A stretch of DNA of 64,000 bases from Myxococcota bacterium (GTDB lineage Bacteria; Myxococcota; B64-G9), in assembly GCA_022710975.1 (NCBI GenBank), contig JAKLGA010000021.1, forward strand, positions 25,556 to 89,555. The letters are read 5' to 3'. Both the position numbers and the translations under genes were made by a program. This document shows positions 51,406 through 60,538 of the stretch, in pieces. The notes below the pieces were generated by a model that was given only the letters and a program-made list of their open reading frames with translations, did not search any database and was not told the origin of the DNA. The number at the start of each line of letters is the position of its first letter. Position 1 is the first letter of the stretch.

Positions 51406-52596
51406 ATGCCCAACCCCCCGTTCCTCCGTTGGTTCCTGGTCCTGGCGGCCTTCCTGGCGTGCAGCCCCGCGGCCCTGGCGGGGCCGCCCAAGAAGCCGGC
51501 CAAGGTGAAGCTGACCGCGGTGTGGGTCATGCCGGTGCGCCTGAAGGGCGAGGGGCTGGATCCCAAGCTGGCCCAGACACTCGGCAAGGTCATGGTCGAG
51601 GAGCTCAAGGGCCTGGGCGTGTTCGACATCCTGGGGGGCGACGCCGTCAAGGCCAAGACCAAGGCGCTGAAGGCCAAGAAGATCCTGGTGCCCGGGTGCG
51701 AGGAGAAGACGGGCTGCGTGCAGGCGGTCGGGCGCACGCTGGCGGCCAAGCTCTTCTTCCACATGCAGATCGGCAGGGCCCAGGAGGGCATCACCATCAC
51801 GCTGCGCACCTTCGACGTGAAGACGGGCAAGCTGCTCCGCCAGGCGGCCGAGCGGGCCGACGAGCGGCCCGAGGATCTGGAGCGGGCCACGCGCTGGGCC
51901 AGCCGCCAGGTGTCCTCTCCGGTGGTGACCACGATGCTGAAGGGCAAGGGCCGGCTGACCGTCAACTGCGCCGAGGCCGGCGCCAACCTGTACCTGAACG
52001 GCAAGAGCTTCGGCACGAACCTGGGCAAGGGCTTCAAGGTCTCGGCCGGCGTGTTCGACGTGGTGGTCAAGAAGGAGGGCTTCGAGCCCTTCCACGACGT
52101 GGTGGTGGTGAGGCCCGCGGACGATCGCGTGGTCGAGGCCAGCCTGCAGGCCGTCGACCGGCGCGCGGCCCCCGCCGACGTGGTGGCGGCGGCCGACAAG
52201 CCCGCGGACAAGCCGGCCGACAAGCCCGTCGACAAGCCCAAGGACGACCTGCCGGCCTGGGCCGTGTTCGACAAGGCCAAGCCGGCGGACGGAGGCGCCA
52301 AGCCGGCCGGGGGGGACGCCGCCAAGCCGGCCGACAAGCCCGCGGACAAGCCGAGGGTCGCGGACAAGCCGAAGGTGATCGCCAAGCCCGAGGACAAGCC
52401 CGCGCCCTTCCTGCCCACCCAGGACCCGCCGGAGGAGACGCGCGACGACGAGGGCGGGGCCTTCTACGAAACCTGGTGGTTCTGGACCGTGGTGGGCGCG
52501 GTGGTGGTGGGCGCCGGGGTGGGCCTGGGCGTGGGCCTGGGCATGGGCGGCGAGGGCGGCAACGACGTCGGCAGCGCGGCGTTGAGCTGGCAGTGA
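51406..52596 (+). CDS. Exported TolB-like/PEGA protein with Trp-rich C-terminal anchor
   Basis: This is a 396-residue protein: a signal peptide (SPAALAG), a TolB N-terminal-like alpha/beta domain (VWVMPVRLKGEGLDPKLAQT, VMVEELKGLGVFDILGGDAV, CVQAVGRTLAAKLFF), a PEGA-like domain (LYLNGKSFGTNLGKGFKV), a long Asp/Lys/Pro/Ala linker (ADKPADKPADKPVDKPK), and the terminal segment FYETWWFWTVVG with a Val/Gly-rich helix. It is the third WWFWT protein of the window, and like the others is followed by a lipoprotein gene, here 20 bp on. It is probably anchored in the inner membrane with the body in the periplasm. No enzyme motif is seen. Confidence 0.88.
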   Translation: MPNPPFLRWFLVLAAFLACSPAALAGPPKKPAKVKLTAVWVMPVRLKGEGLDPKLAQTLGKVMVEELKGLGVFDILGGDAVKAKTKALKAKKILVPGCEEKTGCVQAVGRTLAAKLFFHMQIGRAQEGITITLRTFDVKTGKLLRQAAERADERPEDLERATRWASRQVSSPVVTTMLKGKGRLTVNCAEAGANLYLNGKSFGTNLGKGFKVSAGVFDVVVKKEGFEPFHDVVVVRPADDRVVEASLQAVDRRAAPADVVAAADKPADKPADKPVDKPKDDLPAWAVFDKAKPADGGAKPAGGDAAKPADKPADKPRVADKPKVIAKPEDKPAPFLPTQDPPEETRDDEGGAFYETWWFWTVVGAVVVGAGVGLGVGLGMGGEGGNDVGSAALSWQ

Positions 52597-52616
52597 GCGG
52601 GAGCGAGGAGCGAGCC

Positions 52617-55600
52617 ATGCGGAGCCTGACGAAGTTCTGGACCTGGGGACCGATCGCCGGCCTGCTGCTCTGCGCCGCGGCCTGCAGCCCGGACGGCACC
52701 TCCGGCTCGGCGGCCCTGCGCCTGCAGTTCGAGGGCCCGGGGCCCGCGGGCGCCACCCGCGGCGTGCTGACCGGCGTGGTGCAGTCCATCCGGGTGACCG
52801 TGAGCAGCGGCACGAGCATCCTCCAGGATGCCCTGTTCGACTACGACGACCTGCAGGGCGTGGTCGCGGACATCCCGGCCGGCTCGAACCGCACCTTCCA
52901 GGTGGAGGCCCTGTGGGTCAACACGGTGGTCTACCGCGGCGTCACCGCGGGGGTGACCATCCGAGCCGGGGAGCAGGCCCAGGTCACGGTCGTCCTGGAG
53001 CCCGCCTACACCGAGGACGTGTACGCCCCGGGCCAGGTCACGGATCTCGCCGCCCAGCAGGTGGGCGGCAACGTCCAGGTCACCTGGACCGCCGTGGGCA
53101 ACGACGGCCTGGTGGGCCAGGCGGCCAGCACGGACCTGCGCTGGAGCGAGGCGACCATCCAGGCGGCCAACTTCGAGTCCGCCAACACGGTCGGCGGCGT
53201 GCCGGCGCCCGCGGCGGCCGGCGCGGCCGAGCAGTTCAGCGTGCTCGGTCTGACCCCCGGGCGCACCTACCACTTCGCCGTGCGGGCCGTGGACGCCGCC
53301 GGCAACCGCGGGCAGGTGTCCAACGAGGCCATCGTGACGCTGGGGGGCGGGGACACGACCCCGCCCGCGGCCATCGCCGATCTCGCGGTCAGCGCGGTCG
53401 ATCGCTCCTCGATCACCCTGAGCTGGACCGCGCCGGGCGACGACGGCGCGAGCGGCCAGGTGGCCCAGTACGACGTACGCTACTCGACCGCCGCCATCGA
53501 CGCCGCCAACTTCGGCTCCGCGCTGTCCTTCCCCGGCCCGGCCAGCCCCGTGGCCGGCGGGCAGGCGCAGACGCTGCGGATCGACGGGTTGACCCTCGGC
53601 CAGGAGTACCACTTCGCGGTCAAGGCGGCCGACGAGGTGCCCAACTGGTCCGAGCTGTCCAACGTCCCCGCCGGGACGCCGCAGGACTCCATCCCCCCGG
53701 CGGCCGTGGTGCTGCGGGAGGGGGAGGTGGGCGACACCACCGTCACCCTGGAGTGGACCGCGCCGGGCGAGGACGGCAACGTCGGCACCGCCACCTCCTA
53801 CAACCTGCGCCTGTCCGTCGCCCCCATCGACGAGCTGAACTTCGACCAGGCCACCGCGGTGCCCCAGGTGCCCGCGCCCCAGTCGGCCGGCAGCCAGGAG
53901 TCATTCACCGTCCTCAGCCTGACCCCGCTCACCCCCTACTACTTCGCGCTGCGCAGCGCGGACGCGGCTGGTAACCTGTCGCCGCTCTCGAACGTGCTGC
54001 GCTCCGTGCCTGGCGTCCAGGACACGACCCCGCCGGACGCCGTCGCGGACCTCGCCGTGGTGGACGCGGGTGAGGGCAGCCTGACGCTCGAGTGGACCGC
54101 GCCCGGCGACGACGGCGCGCTGGGCACGGTGAGCGCCTACGATCTGCGCCAGGCGGCTGCGCCCATCACCTCGGAGCCGGAGTTCGACGGGGCCACCCCG
54201 GTGACCTGGCCCGCGGCCACCGCCCTGGTGTCCGGCGGCGGGACGCAGAGCGTGGTGGTGGACGGGCTCGCGCTCGGGCAGACCTACCACTTCGCGGTGA
54301 AGGCCGTGGACAACAGCGACAACACCTCCGCGCTGTCCAACACCGACTCCGGCAGCCCCGTCGACCTGAGCCCGCCCGCGGCCATCGCCGACCTGCAGGC
54401 CGAGGCGCTCGGCGACACCTCGGTCGAGCTGACCTGGAGCTCGCCCGCGGACAACGGCCCCGCCGGCAACGCGGCCAGCTACGAGATCCGCTACAGCCTC
54501 TCGGCCATCGACGCGCAGAACTTCGACCAGGCCACCCTGTGGCCGAACTCGCTGGTGCCCGCGGCCGCGGGCCAGCCCGAGGCGGAGGAGATCCAGCCTT
54601 TGCCGACGCTGGTGCTGCACTACTTCGCGGTCGTGTCCATCGACGCGGAAGGGAACCGCTCGCTCCTGTCCAACCCGACCAGCGCCACCCCGGGCCTGCA
54701 GGACACCGTCCCGCCGGGCGCGTTCACCCTGGCGCTCGGGGGGGTGACCGAGAGCGAGGTGACGCTGTCCTGGACCGCGCCCGGTGACGACGGGAACGTG
54801 GGCACCGTGGCCTCCTACGACCTGCGGCAGAGCGCCGCCCCCATCACCTCGGACGCCCTGTTCGACGCGGCCACCCCGGTCGCCTGGCCGGGCGGCACCC
54901 CAATCGTCACGGCCGGCGATCTCCAGACCGTGGTGATCGCGGGCCTCACGCTCGGCACCACCTACCACTTCGCCGCCAAGGCGCTGGACAACGCCGACAA
55001 CCCGTCGGCGCTCAGCAATGACCTCCCGGCCACCCCGGCGGACACCGTCGCCCCCGAGGCGGTCACGCTCGCCGTCAGCGGGGCCACGGACAGCTCGCTC
55101 ACCCTGCAGTGGGCCGCGCCCCACGAGGACGGCGCCGCGGGTGGGGCCGTGGACTCCTACGAGGTGCGCTGGAGCCTGAGCCCGATCAACGCCGGCAACT
55201 TCGCCGCCGCCACGCTGGTGGCCGGGCCGCCCGCGCCCAGCACGCCAGGACAGCTCGACAGCCTGGTCGTCCCTGGCCTGAGCCTGGGGGCGCTGCACTA
55301 CCTGGCCCTGGTGAGCCACGACGCGGCCGGCAACCCCTCGGCGCTGTCCAACGTGGTCACGGGCACCCCGGGCCAGCAGGACGCCACGCCGCCGGACTCG
55401 GTGGCCAATCTGACGGCGGCCGCCGTCGACGAGGTCTCGGTGCAGCTCAGCTTCACCGCCCCGGGCGACGACGGTCCGAGCGGCACGGTCAGCGCCTACG
55501 ACGTGCGCTACAGCGACCAGCCCATCCCGGACGACCCGGCCTTCGCCGCCGCGACCCAGTACGCCTGGCCGGGCGGCACCCCCATCGTGGCCGGCGGCGC

Positions 55601-56063
55601 GAACCAGGACGTGGTGGTCAACGGCCTGACGCTCGGCAGCAGCTACTACTTCGCGCTCAAGGCCCGCGACAACAGCGGCAACTGGTCGTTGCTGTCGAAC
55701 GACGCCGCGGGTGCGCCCGCGGACCTGGTGCCGCCCGGCGCGATTACCGACCTGCACTCCGCGTTCCTGGACGTGGGCCAGGTCGACCTGGAGTGGACCA
55801 TCCCCTCCGAGGACGGCGCCGCGGGCGGGGCCTGCGTGGAGTACGACCTGCGCTACAGCGCGACCGACATCACCAGCGACGTCGAGTTCGGGGCGGCCCC
55901 GCGCTGGACCACCGGCATGCCGGTCCCGGGGGCGCCCGGCGACTCGGACCTGGTCAGCGTGACCGGCCTGCCCGCCGGCACCTACTACTTCTGCCTCAAG
56001 GCCCGCGACGCGGCCGGCAACTGGTCCGCGCTCACCCCGGCCTTCTCGGTGGCCGTGCCCTGA
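52617..56063 (+). CDS. Lipoprotein with nine fibronectin type III domains
   Basis: This is an 1148-residue lipoprotein (lipobox CAAAC). Residues about 25-135 form an N-terminal beta domain (ALRLQFEGPGPAGATRGVLT, IRVTVSSGTSILQDALFDYD). Nine FnIII-like domains of about 105 residues follow, most opening D-x-x-P-P-x-A-x-x-x-L and containing SLTLEWTAPGDDG, YDLR and TYHFAVKAVDNSDN. The DNA repeats are diverged, so the array is old. FnIII arrays are common in secreted polysaccharide-binding proteins. GAGGAGCGAGCC precedes ATG 52617. It is the second gene of a WWFWT module; another lipoprotein gene overlaps its end. The role is probably extended surface display or binding. Confidence 0.92.
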   Translation: MRSLTKFWTWGPIAGLLLCAAACSPDGTSGSAALRLQFEGPGPAGATRGVLTGVVQSIRVTVSSGTSILQDALFDYDDLQGVVADIPAGSNRTFQVEALWVNTVVYRGVTAGVTIRAGEQAQVTVVLEPAYTEDVYAPGQVTDLAAQQVGGNVQVTWTAVGNDGLVGQAASTDLRWSEATIQAANFESANTVGGVPAPAAAGAAEQFSVLGLTPGRTYHFAVRAVDAAGNRGQVSNEAIVTLGGGDTTPPAAIADLAVSAVDRSSITLSWTAPGDDGASGQVAQYDVRYSTAAIDAANFGSALSFPGPASPVAGGQAQTLRIDGLTLGQEYHFAVKAADEVPNWSELSNVPAGTPQDSIPPAAVVLREGEVGDTTVTLEWTAPGEDGNVGTATSYNLRLSVAPIDELNFDQATAVPQVPAPQSAGSQESFTVLSLTPLTPYYFALRSADAAGNLSPLSNVLRSVPGVQDTTPPDAVADLAVVDAGEGSLTLEWTAPGDDGALGTVSAYDLRQAAAPITSEPEFDGATPVTWPAATALVSGGGTQSVVVDGLALGQTYHFAVKAVDNSDNTSALSNTDSGSPVDLSPPAAIADLQAEALGDTSVELTWSSPADNGPAGNAASYEIRYSLSAIDAQNFDQATLWPNSLVPAAAGQPEAEEIQPLPTLVLHYFAVVSIDAEGNRSLLSNPTSATPGLQDTVPPGAFTLALGGVTESEVTLSWTAPGDDGNVGTVASYDLRQSAAPITSDALFDAATPVAWPGGTPIVTAGDLQTVVIAGLTLGTTYHFAAKALDNADNPSALSNDLPATPADTVAPEAVTLAVSGATDSSLTLQWAAPHEDGAAGGAVDSYEVRWSLSPINAGNFAAATLVAGPPAPSTPGQLDSLVVPGLSLGALHYLALVSHDAAGNPSALSNVVTGTPGQQDATPPDSVANLTAAAVDEVSVQLSFTAPGDDGPSGTVSAYDVRYSDQPIPDDPAFAAATQYAWPGGTPIVAGGANQDVVVNGLTLGSSYYFALKARDNSGNWSLLSNDAAGAPADLVPPGAITDLHSAFLDVGQVDLEWTIPSEDGAAGGACVEYDLRYSATDITSDVEFGAAPRWTTGMPVPGAPGDSDLVSVTGLPAGTYYFCLKARDAAGNWSALTPAFSVAVP

Positions 56064-56650
56064 GCTCCCTGCGGACACGCGTCGCGGTCCTGCTCGCCTG
56101 GGCGGCGGCCGCGGTCGGCTGCAGCGCGCCGGAGGCGCCCGCGCCCGAGCCGCGCACGCTGGTCGAGGCGCGCCAGCTCGTGCTGGATCTCTTCCAGCAG
56201 CTCGACGGCTTCGAGCTCGAGCGGCAGCGCGAGGAGGGCCTGGCCGGCCGGCCGGCGGTGCGCATGGAGGCCCGCTGGCGCCACGAGGGCGAGCAGCGCC
56301 GGGGCATCCTCTACGTGCTGGACCACCCGGCGCTGTTCAACGTGATCCACTACACCGCCCCCTCCGAGGGCGGCCTGTTCGACGCCGGGCTGCCCGTGTT
56401 CCAGGGCATGCTGCGCGAGCTGCGGGTCATCCAGCAGAGCGGGCCGCTGACGGTGACCGAGGAGGGCGAACAGAAGATCATGCGCTCCCCCGAGCTGCAG
56501 CTCGAGATCCGCTACCCGGCCGACTGGGTGTACAGCCTGGACGAGGTGAACCGCGCCATGGTGTTCAGCGGCCCCAAGGACAAGCAGACCTGGCTGAGCA
56601 CGGTCAGCTTCTCGGTGGTCCACAAGCAGCCCGGGCGGCCGGCGCCATGA
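56060..56650 (+). CDS. Lipoprotein with apparent CTG start
   Basis: This is a 196-residue lipoprotein: R-T-R-VAVLLAWAAAAVGC is a clear signal and lipobox. The body has strands and helices (RPAVRMEARWRHEGEQRRGI, FNVIHYTAPSEGGLFDAG, LQLEIRYPADWVYSLDEV) in the style of PsbP/DcrB-like periplasmic proteins. No ATG, GTG or TTG lies in frame near the signal peptide; CTG 56060 overlaps the TGA of the FnIII gene in the same way that ATGA overlaps do, so it is the likely start by coupling; CTG 56069 is the alternative. Its own stop overlaps the ATG of the next gene. Family assignment is weak. Confidence 0.75.
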   Translation: MSSLRTRVAVLLAWAAAAVGCSAPEAPAPEPRTLVEARQLVLDLFQQLDGFELERQREEGLAGRPAVRMEARWRHEGEQRRGILYVLDHPALFNVIHYTAPSEGGLFDAGLPVFQGMLRELRVIQQSGPLTVTEEGEQKIMRSPELQLEIRYPADWVYSLDEVNRAMVFSGPKDKQTWLSTVSFSVVHKQPGRPAP

Positions 56651-57504
56651 GCGCCGCCGCGCTGGCCCCGCCCCCCGGGCGGCTCGTCTTCTCGGTCGCC
56701 GGGGTGCCGCGCTCGGCCCGCGGCACGGACTCGCTCGCGGGCGTGGAGCGGGTGGCCGAGCTCGGGCTGGGCGGCCTGGAGATCGAGTTCGTGCACGGGG
56801 TGCGCATCCAGGCCGCTGCCGCCGGGAAGGTGCGCGCGCGCGCGGCCGAGCTCGGCGTGGCCCTGACCTGCCACGGGCCGTACTACATCAACCTCAACGC
56901 CCAGGAGGCCGAGAAGCGCCAAGCCTCGGTGAAGCGCGTCCTGGACACGGCCCGGGCCGCGCAGCTCCTGGGCGCGCGCTCCTTCACCTTCCACGCCGCC
57001 TTCTACCTGGGGGCCGAGCCGGCCGAGGTGCAGCGCGTGGTCCGGGACGCGCTCGTGGACATCCGCCGCACGCTGGACGAGGAGCAGAACCCGGTCCAGG
57101 TGCGACCGGAGCTGACCGGGAAGCCCAGCCAGCACGGTGACCTCGACGAGCTGCTGCAGCTCGCCCAGGAGGTGCCCGGGGTGCTGCCGTGCATCGACTG
57201 GAGCCACCTGCACGCCCGCACCGGGGGGCGCTTCAACGACGCCGCGGCCTGGGACGGGGCGCTGGACAGGGTGGTGAAGGCGCTCGGGCGCGAGGCGCTC
57301 CAGGACATGTACATGCACGTCTCGGGCATCGACTACACCCCCAAGGGCGAGCGCAAGCACCTGGAGTTCAAGGACGCGGACCTGCGCTACAAGGAGCTCC
57401 TCGGGGTGCTCAAGCGCCGGGGCGTCCAGGGCGTGCTGGTGTGCGAGAGCCCCACCCAGGAGGACGACACCCTGATCCTGCAGGAGGCCTACCGGCGCGC
57501 CTGA
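56647..57504 (+). CDS. Endonuclease IV/xylose-isomerase-like TIM-barrel protein
   Basis: This is a 285-residue cytoplasmic enzyme of the AP-endonuclease-2 superfamily. The metal site is recognisable: CHGPYYINLNAQE, SFTFHAAFYL, VRPELTGKPSQHGDLDEL (Glu), LPCIDWSHLHAR (Asp and His), DMYMHVSGID (His), HLEFKD and VLVCESP (Glu). This order of His, Glu, Asp and His ligands is that of Nfo-type enzymes with two or three zinc ions, which cut DNA at abasic sites, though sugar isomerases share it. The ATG overlaps the previous stop (ATGA). Similar archaeal and bacterial proteins of about 280 residues are annotated deoxyribonuclease IV. DNA repair is the best guess. Confidence 0.88.
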   Translation: MSAAALAPPPGRLVFSVAGVPRSARGTDSLAGVERVAELGLGGLEIEFVHGVRIQAAAAGKVRARAAELGVALTCHGPYYINLNAQEAEKRQASVKRVLDTARAAQLLGARSFTFHAAFYLGAEPAEVQRVVRDALVDIRRTLDEEQNPVQVRPELTGKPSQHGDLDELLQLAQEVPGVLPCIDWSHLHARTGGRFNDAAAWDGALDRVVKALGREALQDMYMHVSGIDYTPKGERKHLEFKDADLRYKELLGVLKRRGVQGVLVCESPTQEDDTLILQEAYRRA

Positions 57505-57584
57505 CTTAATCGTTGCAGCCTGGCCGGTCCGTGTGGTACCGCTCGCTCGATTCTCCCTGGACCCCAGACCCCCGAGGTGAAGCC

Positions 57585-59873
57585 ATGAGCGCGCCTGATG
57601 AGACCCCCAAGGCCCCGGAGCCGCAGGAGTTCAAGCCCTTCATCGCCCCCGAGGCGAACCTGAAGGAGTTGACCTTCAAGGCGGTCTTCCTGGGGGTGAT
57701 CATGGCCGCCGTGCTGGGCGCGGCCAACGCCTACCTGGGCCTGAAGGCCGGCATGACGGTGGCCGCGACCTTCCCGGCCGCGGTCATCGCCATGGCGGTG
57801 CTGCGCGCCTTCAAGGGCAACGTGCTCGAGGAGAACATCGCCCGCACGACCGGCGCCGTGGGCGAGGCCCTGGCGGCCGGCGCCATCTTCACCATCCCGG
57901 CCTTCATCCTGACCGGCGTGTGGGACGACTTCGACTACCTCACCTCCACCGCGCTGCTGCTGGTCGGCGGCGTGCTGGGCGTGCTGATGGTGATCCTGCT
58001 GCGGCGCACCTTCATGGAGGACAAGAGCCTGCCCTTCCCCGAGAGCCAGGCCTGCACCGAGATCGTCAAGGCCGGCCAGTCCGGGACCTCCGGCGCGGGC
58101 ACCGTGTTCGTCGCCATGGGGCTGGCGGCGGTGATCGAGTTCTTCAAGAACACGAGCGGCGTGACGGTGATCAAGGAGAACCTGCGGCACGTCTTCGGCA
58201 TGGGCAAGACCGCCTTCCCGGTCATCACCCCGACCGCCTCCCCGGCCTTCCTGGGCGTGGGCTTCATCATCGGGCCCCGGCTGTCGGCCATCGCCGCGGC
58301 CGGCGGCGTGTTCGGCTGGCTGTTCCTGATGCCCATCTTGCTGTTCGTCATGGCCCTGGCCGATCCCGCCTTCGGCCACAAGCTGACCGGCCTGCTCCAG
58401 GCCGGCAACCTGAAGGCCCTGTTCGAGGGCGACGCGGCCGTGGGCTTCACCGGCCTGGGCCCGATCTACGGCGACAATATCAAGCTGGTCGCCATCGGCG
58501 CCATGATCGTCGGCGCCTTCTTCACCCTGTTCAAGATGCGCAAGAACCTGGTGGCCGGCATCGCCCGCTCGGTGCGCAGCCTGGGCGGCAAGGGCGCCGC
58601 GGAGGAGAAGCGCACCGACAAGGACCTCAACCTCAAGACCGTGCTCATCGCCATCGCGGTCATGCTGCTGGCCATGGTGGGGCTGTACTACTACCTGTGC
58701 CAGAGCATGGTCATCTCGGTGGTGACCATGGTGGTGATGGCCATCGCCGGCTTCCTGTTCGCCGCCGTGGCCGGCTTCCTGGTCAGCATCATCGGCTCCT
58801 CGTCGAACCCGATCTCGGGCCTGACGCTCTCCACCCTGCTGATCGCGGCCGGGCTGCTGGTGCTGCTCGGCATGGGCGGCGAGACCGGCTCCGAGGACTG
58901 GAAGGCCGGGGTGCTGGCCGTGCTCGGGGTGGCGACCGTGATCTGCTGCGTGGCCGGCGTGGCCGGCGACATGATCCAGGACTGGAAGGTCGGGCACAAC
59001 CTGGGCGGCACCCCCTGGCGCATGGAGGTGTCGGGCCTGATCGGCGTGGTGGCGGCGGCCTTCGTGCTGGTGCTGCCCATCATGCTGCTGCACAAGGGCG
59101 GCGGCGGCATCGGCTCGGACGCCCTGCCGGCCCCCCAGGCGGGTCTGATGGCCACCATGTCGGGCGGCATCCTCAGCGGCCAGATGCCCTGGGAGCTGAT
59201 CATCATCGGCATGTTCTTCGCCCTGGCGCTGATCCTGATCCAGAGCCCGTCCCCCATGCTGATCGCGGTGGGCATGTACCTGCCGTTCCCCACGGTCATG
59301 GCCATCTTCGCCGGCGGGCTGATCAAGTGGGTGCTGGACACCCTCGTCAAGCGCAAGGCCGCCGGCGACCCCAAGGCGGGCGAGGCGGTGGAGAACCGCG
59401 GGCTGCTGGTGGCCTCGGGGCTGGTGGCCGGCGAGGCCCTGGTCGGCATCCTGCTGGCCGCGGTGGTGGCCCTCAACGTGAAGTTCTTCTGCGACGACGA
59501 CTTCCGTGACAAGGCGGGCAAGGCCCAGGGCTTCCTGACCCAGGTCGAGCAGGTCCAGGGCACCCCGGCCGAGCGGGCCAAGGCCATCCTGGCCGATCCG
59601 GGCCTGTCCCGGCTGCCCCAGGTCCAGTCTGTCGTCGCCGCCGCGCTGGCGAACAAGGACGACAGGGGCAAGGACAGGGAGCAGAAGGCCCTGGCCGGCT
59701 TCATCGGCAAGCAGCAGAACCTGGCGGACACCCGCTGCCTGGCCGACGAGCCCTCCTGGTTCCACCAGGCCTGGCTGGGCTTCCTGATCATCGGGCTGCT
59801 GGCCCTGTACATGATCTTCACCTCCCTGCGGGCGCTGGTCGGCCGCGGCGCCGCCGCCCCGCCCAGGGCCTAG
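57585..59873 (+). CDS. OPT-family oligopeptide/metal-chelate transporter
   Basis: This is a 762-residue inner-membrane transporter with about 16 helices. Family marks are present: ELTFKAVFLGVIMAAVLGAA, NAYLGLKAGMTVAATFPAAV, FPESQACTEIVKAGQ, SSNPISGLTLSTLL and GDMIQDWKVGHNLGGTPW. Members import small peptides or metal chelates with protons. It is longer than usual because of an 85-residue soluble segment (about 650-735, with CDDDFRDKAGKAQGFLTQVE) inserted before the last helix. CCGAGG precedes ATG 57585. A PqqD-type gene follows 14 bp after its stop. Confidence 0.95.
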   Translation: MSAPDETPKAPEPQEFKPFIAPEANLKELTFKAVFLGVIMAAVLGAANAYLGLKAGMTVAATFPAAVIAMAVLRAFKGNVLEENIARTTGAVGEALAAGAIFTIPAFILTGVWDDFDYLTSTALLLVGGVLGVLMVILLRRTFMEDKSLPFPESQACTEIVKAGQSGTSGAGTVFVAMGLAAVIEFFKNTSGVTVIKENLRHVFGMGKTAFPVITPTASPAFLGVGFIIGPRLSAIAAAGGVFGWLFLMPILLFVMALADPAFGHKLTGLLQAGNLKALFEGDAAVGFTGLGPIYGDNIKLVAIGAMIVGAFFTLFKMRKNLVAGIARSVRSLGGKGAAEEKRTDKDLNLKTVLIAIAVMLLAMVGLYYYLCQSMVISVVTMVVMAIAGFLFAAVAGFLVSIIGSSSNPISGLTLSTLLIAAGLLVLLGMGGETGSEDWKAGVLAVLGVATVICCVAGVAGDMIQDWKVGHNLGGTPWRMEVSGLIGVVAAAFVLVLPIMLLHKGGGGIGSDALPAPQAGLMATMSGGILSGQMPWELIIIGMFFALALILIQSPSPMLIAVGMYLPFPTVMAIFAGGLIKWVLDTLVKRKAAGDPKAGEAVENRGLLVASGLVAGEALVGILLAAVVALNVKFFCDDDFRDKAGKAQGFLTQVEQVQGTPAERAKAILADPGLSRLPQVQSVVAAALANKDDRGKDREQKALAGFIGKQQNLADTRCLADEPSWFHQAWLGFLIIGLLALYMIFTSLRALVGRGAAAPPRA

Positions 59874-59887
59874 GGCCGCGGACCGCC

Positions 59888-60244
59888 GTGGCCCGCCCTC
59901 CCGTGAGATCCGATCTCGGGCCGCTCCGGCCGCGCCGGCTGATCGGCCACCGGGAGGAGGCCGACGGGCGGGTGTGCCTGCTGGTGCCGCGCTTCCGGGT
60001 CCGCTGGATGGCCTGGTACCTCCGGCTGCTCCGCAGGCCGAACGTGGAGCTGCGGCTGGACGCGGTGGGCAGCGCCACCTGGCTGCTGTGCGACGGCGCG
60101 CGCAGCGTGGCCGAGGTGGGGGCGGCGCTGCGGGCGCGGTTCGGGGAGCAGGTCGAGCCGGTCGGCCCCCGCCTGGCGCTCTTCCTGCGGCAGCTCGAGG
60201 GCGGCCGCCTGCTCTGTCTGGAGGACCCGGGCGCGGCCGGCTGA
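59888..60244 (+). CDS. PqqD-like small protein
   Basis: This is a 118-residue cytoplasmic protein with the PqqD fold: strands LVPRFRV and LRLDAVGSATWLLCDGARSV followed by helices AEVGAALRARFGE and LALFLRQLEGGRLL. The V-G-x-x-x-W-x-L-x-D-G-x-x-x-x-x-E motif is the family hallmark. PqqD-type domains bind peptide precursors for radical SAM or other RiPP enzymes; no such enzyme or precursor is near. It starts at GTG 59888 without a strong ribosome site, just after the OPT transporter gene, and may be co-transcribed with it. Confidence 0.85.
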   Translation: MARPPVRSDLGPLRPRRLIGHREEADGRVCLLVPRFRVRWMAWYLRLLRRPNVELRLDAVGSATWLLCDGARSVAEVGAALRARFGEQVEPVGPRLALFLRQLEGGRLLCLEDPGAAG

Positions 60245-60285
60245 CCCCCAGATCGTTCGAGATTCCGCCGATCTCCTGGGGGGAC
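60244..60285 (+). terminator. Bulged hairpin after the PqqD gene
   Basis: CCCCC-AGATCG and CGATCT-CCT-GGGGG pair with one bulge, directly after the stop and before the tRNA promoter. It would insulate the tRNA genes from upstream transcription. Confidence 0.45.
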
Positions 60286-60289
60286 TCGC

Positions 60290-60318
60290 TTGACAGGCCG
60301 GGGTGATTCTGTTACGAA
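60290..60318 (+). promoter_or_regulatory. Promoter of the tRNA pair
   Basis: A perfect TTGACA is spaced 17 bases from TACGAA, 34 bases before tRNA-Lys. This fits a strong stable-RNA promoter for the two tRNA genes and perhaps the gene behind them. Confidence 0.6.
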
Positions 60319-60351
60319 GGCTGCGCCCAGGCCGCGGGCGGCGAGTGAGCT

Positions 60352-60424
60352 GAGCCGCTAGCTCAGGTGGTAGAGCATCAGACTTTTAATCTGAGGGTCC
60401 AGGGTTCGAATCCCTGGCGGCTCA
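60352..60424 (+). tRNA. tRNA-Lys (anticodon UUU)
   Basis: The 7-bp acceptor stem GAGCCGC/GCGGCTC, the D arm GCTC...GAGC, the anticodon arm TCAGA-CTTTTAA-TCTGA with TTT in the loop, and the T arm CAGGG-TTCGAAT-CCCTG all pair perfectly. The discriminator is A and no CCA is encoded. Confidence 0.97.
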
Positions 60425-60436
60425 TTGACAGGACAT

Positions 60437-60510
60437 GTCCCCATCGTCTAGCCCGGTCAGGACACTGGCCTTTCACGCCGGCAACAGGGGTTCGAATCCC
60501 CTTGGGGACG
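60437..60510 (+). tRNA. tRNA-Glu (anticodon UUC)
   Basis: The acceptor GTCCCCA/TGGGGAC pairs fully; the anticodon arm CTGGC-CTTTCAC-GCCGG holds TTC; the T arm has AGGGG-TTCGAAT-CCCCT. The discriminator is G and CCA is not encoded. It lies 12 bp after tRNA-Lys and is surely co-transcribed with it. Confidence 0.97.
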
Positions 60511-60538
60511 TCTGACCCTCTGCGCGGGGGACGCACGC

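Noticed and set aside
57505..57584. Riboswitch before the OPT transporter gene
   Set aside because: The 80-base spacer is too short and shows no conserved aptamer sequence or clear expression platform.
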